DNA from: Muricea muricata
Taxonomy: Eukaryota; Cnidaria; Anthozoa; Malacalcyonacea; Plexauridae
Length of the DNA: 64,000 nt
Assembly (NCBI GenBank): GCA_963855995.1
Contig: OY979716.1
Coordinates: forward strand, 85,771,042 to 85,835,041
Reading direction: 5' to 3'
The notes under the pieces: model-generated
Databases searched by the model: none
Seen by the model: the letters and a program-made list of their open reading frames with translations, nothing else
Told to the model about the DNA's origin: nothing
Part shown: positions 20,540 to 32,299 of the stretch, in pieces
Layout of the letters: each line of letters opens with the position of its first letter
How positions within the stretch are numbered: the stretch's first letter is position 1
Translations under genes and position numbers: made by a program

Positions 20540-23500
20540 GTTTGGAGTTTAGAATATTGAAGGCTTACACGGAAAATTAAATGATTCAGATTTTTTATCA
20601 AAAATAAACCATTTTGACTTCATTTCACTAGTAGAAACATGGCTTCCCTATGGGAATCCAGATGTTCACATTGATGGCTATTGTTCATTTTCTAAATGTC
20701 GTAAAGAGAGATCCCTTAGTTTGAGAAGAAATTCAGGTGGAATAACCATTCTGGTTCAACAATCCCTCCGAAAGGGGGTCAAATTTTTAGATAAAGACAG
20801 TAATGAAGAATTTGTATGGTGGAAATTAGATAAGACATTTTTTAATCTAACCAGTGATATTTTCATTTGTTCAGTTTATATACCACCTCAAAATTCTTCT
20901 CGAGAAATCAGACTTAATACTGATCATTTTGAAAATCTTCGAAATTACATCCATAAATTTTCAGCTTTGGGTGACGTCATCTTATGCGGTGATTTTAATG
21001 CTAGAACGGGTACTCTAGATGACTTTACACATGTAGATGCTTTTCTGAATGAGGGAAATTTGTCCACAATTGCAGTAAGCAAACGATTTTCGAGAGACCT
21101 CAACACAAATTGTTACGGAACATGTTTAGTTGAATTATGCATTGAAAATAATTTAGTTGCATTGAAAGGTAGGACTAAAAGTGATTTAACTGGTCAATTT
21201 ACTTGTAATACTTATAATGGATCAAGTGTCGTGGATTACGCTATTGTTGCGCAGGAGTTATTTCCACTCATCAACAGTTTTACAGTAGACTACCCGAATG
21301 AGTTTTCTCACCATTCTTGTTTAAATTTCGTAATGAAAATCAAAACACCTAAACATCCGAATGTCAATATGGAGGTATTGAATAAACCAATATCTTTTGC
21401 ATGGGATGAGACTAAGAAACAAGATCTTTATGATGTTATGAGCTCTGAAGATACTGTTAACAAATTGGAGGCATTATTCTGTGAACATAATGATGCAGAT
21501 AACAGTTTAGTTGATATTGATGTGATTGTTAACAATTTCTCTGAAGTATTATGTGAATCATCTCTGAAAATACTAAAACGTAAAAGGCAAATTAATAAAA
21601 ACAAGAACAAAAAACAAAGACAGAAATGGTACGACGAAAACTGTCATACGCTCAAAAAGAATCTAAGAAATTTGGGTAAATTACTGTCAAAGTATCCCAA
21701 TGATCCCCTTTTTACGCCATATTCTCTTCGCAAAAAGAACAGAATATAAAAAGTTAATAAAGAAAATGAAGAAAAAGTTTCATAATTCAATGCTAGAGAA
21801 AATTCAAAATTTATCTGATAGAAATCCTAATGAATTTTGGAAGTTAGTTAATACAATAAAGACAAACAAATCTTCGGGAACCTGTAATAAAATATCGCCA
21901 ACCAAGTGGTTTGATTATTTTGAAAATTTAAATAGATTCAATGAGCATGGTGACAAGAACAGTCATGAAGTTCAAATTGTAAAAGATTATAATATTTGGG
22001 CAGCGACAAAGAGTGAAACGCTTGACAAACCAATTTCTTCTGTGGAAATTTATAATTTATCAAAAAAGTTAAAAAACAAAAAAGCTTCGTCAGTGGATTC
22101 TTTATCTAATGAAATAATCAAATTAGCAGTCAAAGCCTTACCTTTATATTTTGTCAAAATTTTTAACATCATTTTATCAAAAAGAATATTTCCTTCAGCT
22201 TGGGCTAATGGCAACATTGTCCCAATACATTAATCGGGTAATACGTTTGACCCTGGTAATTATAAAGGAATATGTATCAGTAGTTGCTTGGGGAAATTTT
22301 TCACTTTAATGATGAATACTCGTTTAAATGAATTTCTGGAAGAAAATAACGTAATAAATAAGTGTCAAATTGGTTTTCGGAAACATCATCGAACAGCTGA
22401 TCACCTTTTAGTTTTAAAAACCTTAATTGATTTTTACAAATCTCATAGAAAACCGATTTTCGCTTGTTTTATCGACTTTAAAAAGGCGTACGATAGTGTT
22501 TGGAGAAAAGGTCTTTTGTTTAAGCTTATTTCATGCGGGTGCAGCAAAACATTTTTACGATTTATATCAAATATGTATTCCTCCGTAAATTACTCGGTTA
22601 AATTGAAAGATGGAGTAACTCCCCCTTTCCAATCTTATACTGGTTTAAAACAAGGGTGCAATCTTAGTCCTACTCTATTTAATATATTTATAAATGATAT
22701 ACCAAATTTGTTTAATCAATCGTGTGACCCTGTTAGACTTGATAATACGGACTTGAGTTGTTTACTTTATGCAGACGATTTGATTTTATTGTCCCAGTCG
22801 AAAGCAGGATTGCAAAAGTGTTTATCAAAACTTGAAATATATGCAAAAAAATGGATACTTAATATTAACAAAAAGAAATCTAAAATTTTAGTATTTGGCG
22901 CAACAAATCAGAGACGCTCATATTTGTTGACAAAATGGTACTATGAAAACGAAGCCCTGGAACAAGTAGATGAATATTGTTATCTTGGAATTACTATTCA
23001 TTTTTCTGGGAATTTTAAGAAAGCTCTAAAAGTTTTACGTGATAAAGCTCTAAAAGCATACAATCACCTTTTAAAAAAATTTTCTAATTTTGAAAACGTA
23101 CCAATAAAAATACTTTTAAAACTATTTTCAGCGATAATTCCCATTTTGTTATACGGATGTGAAATTTGGGGACCTTATTTGATAGGTAGAGTAACTACCT
23201 TTGAGATCTTTAAGAGTAAATTCTTCAAAATTATCAATGAAATTGAAAGAATTCACTTAAAATTCTGCAAGCGAATTCTTGGCGTGCACTAAAAAACAAC
23301 AAATTTGACTATTCATGCCGAATTAGGAAAGGTTCCATTGATTGTTCAAATTTCTATTCTTGTAGTCAAATACTCGATTCGTATTAGCAGTACATATTTT
23401 AATAATACGTTATCCGGTGAAGCTAGAAACGTTTGCATGCGTTTGAATCTAAAACCAATTGTTTTCTTACATTTTTTGCTAAAAATGTGTAAATTAGAGA

Positions 23501-23950
23501 TGAAGGATTTCGAAAATTTTTCAAACTCCAGTGACCAATACAAGACGAAGTTTTTGCCATTATTTAAATGTTACATTAAATAGCGAATTTACCTCATTTT
23601 GGAAAGACCAGGTTCTTCAAAATGGTGATAGTGGTAAATTGAAAGAATATAAGAAACTTAAAGTAAATGTGGGCATTGAAAAATACCTTTTAGAAATTAA
23701 AAATTTTAAGTACCGTCAAGCAGTTACAAGATTACGAGTTTCAGCGCACAGATTGCCAGTAGAAATTGGCCGATATAAGAAAATTGCCTACTGTGACATA
23801 AAATGTAAACTTTGTGATCAGGGTGAAGTTGGAAATGAACAACATTACCTAATGTCATGTGGTAACACAGAGTTTACTTTTTTGCGACAGAATTTTATTA
23901 ATTCGGTTTATAAAATTAATCAATCAAAAGTTTGTTCCATTATATACTAA
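20540..23950 (+). pseudogene. LINE ORF2: AP endonuclease and reverse transcriptase, broken
   Basis: An apurinic-type endonuclease domain begins with IEGLHGKLND and SLVETWL (about 20555-20640). It contains LCGDFNARTG (about 20990) and ends with EFSHHSCL (about 21300); the usual catalytic SDH reads SHH here. The reverse transcriptase follows: KASSVDSLSNEI, FRKHHRTADHL, CFIDFKKAYDSV, GLKQGCNLSPTLFNIF and the intact catalytic LLYADDLILLS (about 22760). A TAA at 22232-22234 replaces what should be a lysine codon after PIH, and another TAA occurs at 23290-23292 after LGVH. Frame changes occur near 21710 and 23540. A Cys/His pattern (CDIKCKLC...GNEQHYLMSC) ends the protein. Confidence 0.8.
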
Positions 23951-24179
23951 GTATGAAAGATAGAAATATTCTGAAATTATCTTCAAAATATTGCTATGAT
24001 GTACTAAGAACTTTTGACATATTGAATGGGTTGACCTGAATGGGTATTTGTGGGTTTATATACTGTAATGTCTTTTTTATATTTTATAATGTATATGTAA
24101 CTAATGTTTATGTAGGTATTCAATGTACCAATATTGGTATTTGTTTGAATAAAGTATATTATTATTATTATTATTATTT

Positions 24180-25610
24180 AAACCGAAATTGACGGGAAAG
24201 TTACTGTGATGGTAAATTATAGAAAACATTGAACGATTTTCGCACGGATGTTCACGCGTACGTTTGCGGATATTCATAGGTATTTAGTGCATGCATGGGG
24301 TCGGTTTTGGTTAGGGGTCCGTTAGGTTATTTCTGGACAGTGTACTGCATGCATATCATGCTTACCTGTTTTAATTATACCACAATGCTGATAATGCGTA
24401 TCTCGACGAAAGTTATATCACTAATAATGATAAAGTCGAGTTACAGTATGTCGAGGGCTGTAAGTAATATTTCCTAAAATATACTTTTCTGAAAATTATT
24501 TATTTTGACAATGCATGTTTCATTCATGTTTTATTATTCTCGTCCGATCGACAAGGTAATATCTTACTAAAGGCAGTTAATCGTAATGTTTAGGCAAAGA
24601 AAGAAAAAGTCCCTCCCAAGCTTCTGAAGTTGAGATTCTAGAAGATTCAAATTCTGAATCCACAGGGTATGCACATTATTCTGTTATCTTGCTGTCATAT
24701 CTATAAAAATCACTTGTCAACTAACCTATATTTATAATATCTAGGGAATGCTCGTTGCAAGTTCAGGGATCTCAGCAAAATGACTCACAGAAGACCAAAA
24801 TAAAATCTGAGAAAGGTACATAAGATTATAGCAAGTCATTTTCAATTATAATAGCCCTAAATCACTATTATTTCTATTATTTGTTATAGGTCGCATATGG
24901 AAAAAAGCATTAAAAAAGTATTAATTTTTATAAATCGAGTTTTTAGAATATCCTAGCAAAATTTGTAATCACTGAAAATGTCAGGAACAGTATGAACACT
25001 AAGACCTGATGCGCGGAAGGCCAGTAACGAGTGTACATTATTCCGTTCCCTTGCAATCGACATTTTAATTTGTTCTGTTTCACATTCCCAAACATGCATT
25101 TCTGTATTATTTAGAATTTTCTTTTTAAAAATTTCAGTAATAAATTGCAAAAAATTGCTTTAAACAACAGGATGCCCAAAATGCAGTAAATGTTGCCGTA
25201 GAAGGCTACCGCAAGAAGCAACAAATTTGCACAATTCAGAAATTATACGTACTTTTGGCTGGCTTCCATATGCATGCAGCATGCTAAAGCAGGGTACAAA
25301 CAAAACCGAAATGATACAAGTTTAAGAGCAGTATTCACAGTCTGCTGCTCGCTCGCTTGTTGCGGCAACAATAATGAAAATCCCCATTTCCGCCCAGTAA
25401 TGGTATCTAATATGTTAATTAAGTATTAAACCTCACATTTTTCTGTTATCCATTTTTATCCCTGTGTCTTGGAAAGAACAAAGGTTGAAACAATAACTAT
25501 TTCGAGTGATTCGGAATCACAGGAGTCTCCAAAGTAAACTAGAAATTCCATCAGGTAATTGTACTGTACTTTGACAATATTGTGTACAAAAGATCATATT
25601 ATAGTAAATC
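24180..25610 (+). other. MULE backbone with candidate 5' exons
   Basis: Two exon-like blocks with good splice signals are visible at about 24597-24668 (donor GGTATGC) and 24745-24818 (acceptor ATATCTAG, donor GGTACAT), plus a block at about 25478-25535 after a long gap. They encode acidic serine-rich peptides containing VEILEDSNSES and ITISSDSES, each a short hydrophobic patch followed by acidic/serine residues, which resembles a SUMO-interacting motif. They could be 5' exons of the MULE transposase gene. Nothing else is recognised in this stretch. Confidence 0.35.
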
Positions 25611-25850
25611 TAATCCACCCCTTTCGAGGTTGACCGACGGGGGGTAACACGCGTAGTAATTCGAAACAGTCAGACAAACAACAAGCGTCGCGTTAATACT
25701 TTTGTATACGAGGAACTATTGATTATCGATAATTTTAGCAAAATGTACTTTTTAAAGACAAAGAAAGGCACAGTAAAAAAGGGCAAAATTCTATCAAAGC
25801 ATGGATAGTACTTTGAAGCGCAATCAGTTTGAGAAAATGTTGCTTCTGAC

Positions 25851-26252
25851 TTGAAACAATATTTAAAAGTGCGAGGCGTTTCAGTAACTGGATATCTTAA
25901 ACCAGCATTAGTTGAGATAAAGAAATCCATCGAAAAAATGTTGATACCTGTCTTAGACTATGCAAAATCAAAAGAGGAGAACAAGTTGATTATTCATGGT
26001 GTTGAAATAGAAGATCCGCTATCTTCAGCGCACGAATATGTAAATGATTTTAACGCATTGCCGCCATTCGGTCTTTTCGATATTTTTAACCATCTCATAT
26101 ACATTTCCACAGAACATGATAAACAATGGCTTGCCTCATGCAAAGCACTTGATGACTGTCGTATTTGTGAAGAGGGATATGTTGAATCTCTATTAACAAA
26201 GCCATTACCCAGTGTGATATGGTTGGCCATTTGTTTAAAAACGAGTTCGTGA
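25851..26252 (+). pseudogene. Gene fragment of a SAP-like/YqaJ-associated orphan family
   Basis: A 133-codon ORF. It begins LKQYLKVRGVSVTGYLKPAL, which looks like a SAP-type DNA-binding helix pair. It continues with LPPFGLFDIFNHLIY and a YVESLLTKPL block that I recognise from cnidarian orphan proteins in which a SAP-like N-terminus precedes SWIM/YqaJ parts. The ORF ends inside the palindrome, so the gene is truncated there. It appears to be a captured or recombined host/transposon gene piece rather than a working gene. Confidence 0.4.
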
Positions 26253-26570
26253 TATATAGGCTCTAATACAATGTCTATTTTCACTAAACACTTTAAACGC
26301 ATATATATGTGTCTTTTAGACGCGTGTATATGCGTACAAAACACGCATATATGTGCGTACAAAACACGCATATATATGCGTACAAAACACGAATAGATAT
26401 GCGTACAAAACACGCATATATTTGGTGTTTTGTATGCATATACATGCGTCTAAAAGACATATATGTATATGCGTTTAAAGTGTTTAGTGAAAAATAATAC
26501 ATTGGCTTAGAGCCCATATATCACGAACCCATTTTGAAACAAATGGCCAACCATAGTGTGGGAGTGCATT
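26205..26570. repeat. Large palindrome with internal 22-bp tandem repeats
   Basis: Arms of about 150 bp (left about 26205-26355, right about 26425-26570) match as inverted copies, for example GGTTGGCCATTTGTTT on one side and AAACAAATGGCCAACC on the other. The centre (about 26328-26430) is a tandem array of about five units of GCGTACAAAACACGCATATA, each itself near-palindromic. ORFs across it on both strands are by-products. Confidence 0.85.
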
Positions 26571-26985
26571 TATATGTGGGTATTGTCTAACCTTTTCAGG
26601 GCTTGCAGTAGCAGGAATAGGGTCAGGGTCGGTCCATTATTACCAACTGAGGTGCAATCCACAGATATAAGAATGTTTCGTGCAAACAAAATTGTCGCCC
26701 CGACACCATGCCCTTATCTATGCTTCTCGTCGTATTTTGTCTTTTTTAAAAGACGGGAAATGGTAAAATTGAATTCACAATTTCCGTCAGAATTTATTAA
26801 TCTTTCTGGGTAACGCGAATTTCTATTGCAAGTGCCCCACGCACAGTGTTTAACCACTTTCTTTCGCAGTCGAACTACTTAATATTTGTATGCGCAAGTA
26901 CAATGAAAACACAATGTTTGTCCGACTGTTTCGAATTACGCTACACGTGTTACCCCCCGTCAGTCAACCTCGAAAAGGGTGGATT

Positions 26986-27490
26986 TCAAAAAATCATTGA
27001 CATATTATATGTATAGTACGACTTATTGATTTGGTACAATGCATTGCAAGTTCTTTGATTAACAAACTCAATCTCTTACACCATTTTAGTGCTTATGGAA
27101 ATACTATACATACCCTATTCCGAAACCCTCTTTTAAGGAGGTCACCGTCATCGCCCATAGAACAGGTTCGAGTACAGGTAACTATGCACTTTCACGTAAT
27201 AATTATTAGTTACCATATACACCTAACGGGTTCTTGCATATTCCAAATACTCTCAAGCGACCATTGTAATCTTCAGAGAACAAACACCGAAAATCAACTA
27301 CCTCTGAGTGCGACACGCAAACTACTGACCCTCATCTCCAACAGCATGATTCATTTTCGGATGTTCGTGTTGGACTGGAATCCTAGGAAATAACATTGGT
27401 GACCGAAATATGAAAGAATAGCCAATTCGTGATCTCATCCCGATGTGGTAGTTACTAATGGATTATTTAATTTACCTGTGTTCGTTGTAT
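26986..27490. other. MULE backbone, no gene recognised
   Basis: Contains a 120-codon plus ORF (27031-27393) that I do not recognise and suspect is chance. Confidence 0.3.
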
Positions 27491-27508
27491 ATTTATTTGA
27501 AACAGGGA

Positions 27509-30500
27509 GACAGGTCACATTATTCACCATTCAAAGAAGATATTAACAAGACGGTTAACGATGTTAACGAAGAAAGTTCCGATAGTCTAGAAGAGTACGA
27601 AACATTAACATACTTTAATGTTTTTTTGCAAAGTTTCAAAGTAGAAGCCGTTTGAAATTTTAGGTTTTGTGGTTGGTAATGATTCACCTGCTTTGTCACC
27701 TCCATTATTTAGGTCCGAAAGTATCACTTCTTCAGACACAGATCCGGTGTTCTACAATGACGACGAGCGTCTTCCAGTACATGAATGGGGACTGGCAAAA
27801 GAGAAAAAGATAAATGAAATTGCAGATATTTTACTTAATAAAGCTGGAAACGGCACGAACGTCGCTACCGCAATACCAACCGACGTCAGTAAAAACACAA
27901 CTTTCATAATAGATACGTCGCACCTAGACCTTTTGGAAGATTTAAGGTGTGATGATCTTGGTGTTTGGCACTGTACAGGTGTCAAAATAGAATTCTTTAA
28001 ACGCAAAAGGGGAAGCATTAAGAAAGTAGATACCAAGAAGGGACGAGGCGATTTTATTACAACGACAACGTCAACAGCTTGAAAAAAAAACATTACAACA
28101 GCTGTCGACGCAAACCAGGATTCTCATCGCTACGCCTTCGTTCAGTATATATTTACGGACGGAAAGCAAATAGTGCACCCAAGACCCCACGGAAATAAGA
28201 AGGCTAAAAATAAACCATATATGCGTACAAAGAAATCTACTCTTAGCAAAATTAAAAAGGAACTAAACACAAGTGAACCAAGAAAGATCATGCACAGTGT
28301 TGTAGAAGATTTAGGAGGAATTGAGAAAGTCAGGTCTGGAAGTGACATTCCAAGGAACAGGAAACAAGTGTACAATGCTGTACAGTCTATTTCCAAATCA
28401 GACAGAATCTCCGACCCGCTCGCGTTACTGATGCAAAAATGCAAAGAGGAGTTGCAAGACGAAAAAACTGCATTGATTTGTTCTGTTCACATAACGCCAG
28501 AACCCATTATTTTTTTGGCAACCCAACAGCAACTGAAAGACGCTTTTGAGCGATTTTGTACAAACCCTGAAATGTTTTGTGTTCTCGGCGTTGACGCAAC
28601 ATTTGAACTTTGTGATTATTACATGACTTTTGTCACATATCGTAACCCCATGCTTCAGACAGCAAACGGTAATTCTCCTAGTATAGTTGGGCCCGGAATC
28701 TTACACAAAACTAAACTGAGCGCTCTTATCAGGTACTTGGGCCTGAAATGATGAGATGGCATCCACCATGTTCAGGCGTTCTCGTTCTAGGGAGTGATGG
28801 AGAACTGAATATGATAAACGCAATGTTACGTACTTTTAGCAGTGCAATACATTTAAGGTGTGACCTCCATATGAAAGACAACATTTCTAGCAAGCTTTCA
28901 TCATTGGGTATCCGTCCTCCTTTGAGCAACGAATACATGAGCGACATATTTGGCAAAGTAGAGAAAGGGGGGCTTATTCATTGCTCAGATGCGCAGCAAT
29001 TTGACGAGGCTTTGATTAAGTTGATACCAATTTGGGAAGAGAGGCATCCTAAGGGAGCAGAGTTTATCAAGTACTTTATGGAGAAAAAGGCGTCCGATAT
29101 AAAAGAAACAATGACAGTCGAGATACGTTCATTATGCAGTTTAGGATTTCCACCAGACGTGTACACTCAAAATGCGAGCGAGTCAATGAACAGAATATTA
29201 AAAGAGAAAGATCAACATGTCAGTACCGCACTGTTAAAAATAAATGTATTTTTACAGCAGCAACTACTGTAATATTTCACAGTTAAAGTACTGTAATCAC
29301 GGGTAACAGAAGAAAGTACTGTAATAAAACAATTTGTTGGTATTTTAACAGGTAAAATACTGTAATGTTTACAGTATTTACAATGTAAATACAAACTACA
29401 ATATAAAGTACTTAACAATTGTCTGTAATTTTACAGTACTTTTTTTTCGTCCAAGCTGCCAGTACTTTTTACTGTAAATTTACAATGATTTTTTTAACAG
29501 TGCGCGAGAAGGGCAAAAAAAAACTGTATGCGACATTGTTGAACGATTTCAGAGTGTTGTGAAAAGGCAAGAACAGGAACAATTTCTGTCTGTCATTCAG
29601 AAAGGAGAATACGCAATCAGAGAACTATTTAAATCTTTAGAGATTGGGGTGTCGTGTTTTAAAATGAATGAAAGGCAAAAGGACGCTGTTAAAAAGCGTT
29701 TCTTTAATTGCTTCCTAACAGACGAACAATTTAGGAATACTTCTATGGACCATATAACCGGAGAAGAATGCAGCTTATCGATTCCGGTAATGGATTTTAA
29801 AGTACTATCCACACCTTTTCCCGTCCTAGAAAAGATGTATAAGAACGCAGCGAGCTTACTAAAAAGCGAAACCACCATAGTTAGATCGCCAAGTTTTCAA
29901 CCTACAAGTAATTCAATTGGTCAAAACGTTGTATGGTTGGTCGCATCTACGGTCGCAACAAGAAAGCCTCACAGTGTGACTGTTGGTGAAACAGGCAGAG
30001 TGGTGTGCGACAAGGCATGTGTTGGATGGGCGCAATACAGTGTTTGTTGTCACATCATAGCAGCAGCTGAGAAGTGCGGTATCCTAAAAAGTTTTTGGAA
30101 TGGCTCAAAAAAAACAAAAAAACCCAGTTCCACCACAAAAATGGCCAACGTCGACATGCCGAAAAATAGCGGCAACAAGAAAAAGGCGACACAAAAGCGA
30201 AAAGGCAGCGCAAACAGTGCTCGAGATGTGAATATGACTTTTCCGTGTGTAAGCAGAGTACAATCTACAAGTACTTTAACATCGAAAAATCAGTCCAGTG
30301 TCTCAATGCAGCCAGATTCGAATATGCCACAACAGCCGACATTTTGCTCACTTCATGGATTACCAATGACGCCAGTAACCCAATTTCAACAACAGACTTA
30401 CATTTCGTTCCCTCCTAATCCTCCAACTCAACCCCAGCCTACACAGCCACAGTTAGTGAGCTCACTACAACACCTAAACCCGTCTCTTCACCTAAACCCA

Positions 30501-30752
30501 ATTTATCCTCTTCAGAGAAGCGGAAGACCGAATCCAAACCCAGGGTCTTTTGAAGTGACCTTGCTGCATCTTTGCGACCCACGAGTCAGCACCTGTTATG
30601 AATGCGGACAACCGATACGAGGTGCAGGCATGGTAATTCCCCTGCCAATTGATATCGTGGTTGTCACTAAAATGAGACGTGATTATGTCATTGGTGGGGA
30701 GAAACGACAAGGAAAACTCGGAAATGTCTACTTCCATTCCAACATGAATTGA
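27509..30752 (+). pseudogene. MULE transposase with SWIM zinc finger
   Basis: Cut-and-paste transposase of the host MULE. N-terminal exons (27509-27608, then 27665 on after TTTTAG) are acidic. The body runs to 28744 with an in-frame TGA at 28080-28082. It includes YIFTDGKQIVHPRPHGN and the MULE catalytic segment LGVDATFELCDYYMTFVTYRNPML and GPGILHKTK (first Asp). After a frame change near 28740 come VLGSDGE (second Asp), HLRCDLHMKDNI, and QNASESMN (Glu). A 274-bp MITE interrupts the frame at 29229-29502. The last part (to 30752) carries the SWIM finger CDKACVGWAQYSVCCH (about 30008-30055), a basic Ser/Thr-rich linker and a Pro/Gln-rich tail. The family is widespread in cnidarian genomes (from memory). 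Confidence 0.82.
29229..29502. mobile_element. 274-bp MITE inside the MULE transposase
   Basis: Terminal inverted repeats CACTGTTAAAAA/TTTTTAACAGTG bracket an AT-rich interior with repeated TACTGTAA/TTACAGTA motifs. The transposase frame is lost inside it and resumes afterwards. No clear target duplication beyond one or two bases could be recognised. Confidence 0.72.
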
Positions 30753-31399
30753 TCAGGTCGAAGTACCCGAATTTTCTGCCATCATTACTCTACGTCGCAG
30801 GGGATGTGAGGAACTTGCTCCTGCCTGTCCACAAGCAGCAATTGGTGACATCTTTATGCTTTTCAGTCTGATATTTGATCAAACGTCATGACAGAGCTTC
30901 AATTAAAGGATTTAGCAAAATAATTTGTATATACCTATTTTCAGCTAATTCAAAAAAGGTTTGTCCTTCTAAAATCTAAATTGCAAAGTCCAAAACATGA
31001 GATACAACATTTGTGTTCTGATTAATAAAACCAGATTGAATGGTAAAGTCTAAAGACGACACCACCACCTAAAACTTCGTTCCTCGTAAGCCATATAACG
31101 TTAAGCAAAAGTCTTGAAGTCCACACATCTTGAAGTGTATTTTGGTCTCGTATTTTGGATTTGGTAATGTAGATTCTTAGATTTTTGAAGGACAACCTTG
31201 TGTGAATTAGCTCTATGCTAATATTCAATATCATGTTTAATGATTATGGTTATACGGTGTTTGGTTTATTTGCCGAGAAGTCCTTATTCTGAGGAAAAGT
31301 GAAAACGAAGTTTTGAAGGGTTTAGGTTTATTATTAAATGCAACCTTTTCGTACTTGCTTGTTGTGAGAGAAAGGGTCGCATCAGGCGCAAAACGCAGC
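30753..31399. other. MULE 3' non-coding region
   Basis: Lies between the transposase stop and the right TIR. No gene recognised. Confidence 0.4.
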
Positions 31400-31722
31400 C
31401 GGCAAAAAGACGCGCCGCTTGTGAAATGAAATTCGATCTCTTCCGCAAAAATTTAGTTAGGAATGCTGTTTTGTGGACAATAAGTGATTTAGGAATGGCG
31501 ACGCGGCTAATACGTTGCCATTAGTTCTGTGTTAAAAACAACATCATATAAAACAACATCATATCCTTTTTTTAAGTTTGTCTAAATCGTTCAGAAACTA
31601 TTAACTAGAAACTATATCCCCCCGGTTCACCCAAGAAACAGTCCACAGTTCATAGTCCATAGTCCACAGTCCATAGTCCACAGTCCATAGTCCACAGTCC
31701 AGTCCAGGTTTTAGCACATGCC
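31400..31722 (-). repeat. MULE right terminal inverted repeat
   Basis: Reverse complement of 16433-16738, with a different number of GGACTGT/GGACTAT units and an extra duplicated ATGATGTTGTTTTATAT block near 31540-31565. Confidence 0.85.
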
Positions 31723-31731
31723 TATATAGTC
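31723..31731 (+). repeat. MULE target-site duplication, right
   Basis: TATATAGTC, identical to 16424-16432. Confidence 0.88.
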
Positions 31732-32294
31732 AAATTCTTCAACGCTACTTGAATTATTATGATAAGAGAATGAGTCAGCCGGTTCGAGTAAGTGTAGTAC
31801 CCTCTAAACTGACTGCAGAGAAGCCAGAAACACAACCAGAACCTGTTGATCTACCCGACAATATCGAAACTGATATTCTAGAAAGTGTCCCTCCTACGAT
31901 GAAAACTAGAGCCCGACAACTTGTCAAGAAATTAAAGGAAAATAAAGATTTGATTACACGGGATGACAAAGCCCAGCTCGTATACGAGGGCAAACCTGTA
32001 CCGGGGAGTAATGTGATAGATCTTGTTAATGATGCGCTAAGTCACGGGAAGAATTTTAATCCTCAAGGATGGAGACTTTTCGCAAAAGACTTGAGAGATG
32101 TTAATATCCCAGAAGGAATTGTTAGGAATGAAAATCGCTTAAAAACAATACGAGATTATAAAATCGGGGCACTACATCAACCCGAACTAGGAGAAGTTAG
32201 TAGCGTTGCTACAGCACCTTTGCTGGGGATTAAGCCTAAAGCTAGAAAACGGCAAGCTCAACAAGCTGGACGACCATACAAATGGTTTAAATAG
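31732..32294 (+). pseudogene. Polinton conserved virion-type gene, 3' fragment
   Basis: Continues the gene cut at 16432; the reading QILQRYLNYYDKR resumes directly after the target duplication. The rest has an acidic Pro-rich spacer, then MKTRARQLVKKLKENKDLI, LVYEGKPVPGSNVIDLVND and GWRLFAKDLRDVNIPEGIV. This is a conserved block I recognise from a Polinton and adintovirus-like small protein next to the ATPase. It ends with a basic tail. The full product would be about 245 residues. It may be a minor virion or core protein. It converges with the protease gene, whose ORF end overlaps it by a few bases. Confidence 0.7.
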
Positions 32295-32299
32295 TGTAT

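Larger units (their letters stand above)
19140..24178 (+). mobile_element. CR1-like LINE retrotransposon, near full length
   Basis: Has ORF1 (19312-20478), ORF2 (about 20540-23950) and a short 3' region ending in an (ATT)n tract at 24157-24178, the kind of microsatellite tail used by CR1/L2-group LINEs. The 5' limit is approximate. It lies inside the MULE, immediately after the Penelope-like element. Confidence 0.8.
25612..26985. mobile_element. TIR element nested in the MULE, carrying a gene fragment and a palindrome
   Basis: Inverted repeats of about 75 bp, beginning AATCCACCCCTTTCGAGG on the left and ending CGAAAAGGGTGGATT on the right, share GGGGGGTAACACG and TTCGAAACAGTC blocks. No target duplication was found. 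The interior holds a coding fragment (25851-26252) and a large palindrome (26205-26570). No transposase is present, so it is non-autonomous. Confidence 0.7.
16433..31722 (+). mobile_element. Giant Mutator-like element (MULE), 15.29 kb
   Basis: Both ends match as terminal inverted repeats of about 300 bp beginning GGCATG(C/T)GCTAAAACCTG. The element is bracketed by a perfect 9-bp duplication TATATAGTC at 16424-16432 and 31723-31731. A 9-bp duplication, long TIRs and an internal MULE transposase with SWIM finger (27.6-30.75 kb) all agree with MuDR. It split a Polinton gene in frame. Much of the length is later cargo: a Penelope-like element, a CR1-like LINE, a 1.37-kb TIR element and a 274-bp MITE. 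The backbone without these is about 7.3 kb. Confidence 0.88.

Noticed and set aside
26293-26517. ORFs on both strands with repeated Arg-Thr-Lys-His-Ala / Tyr-Met-Arg words
   Set aside because: They are translations of the 22-bp tandem palindrome array, not genes.
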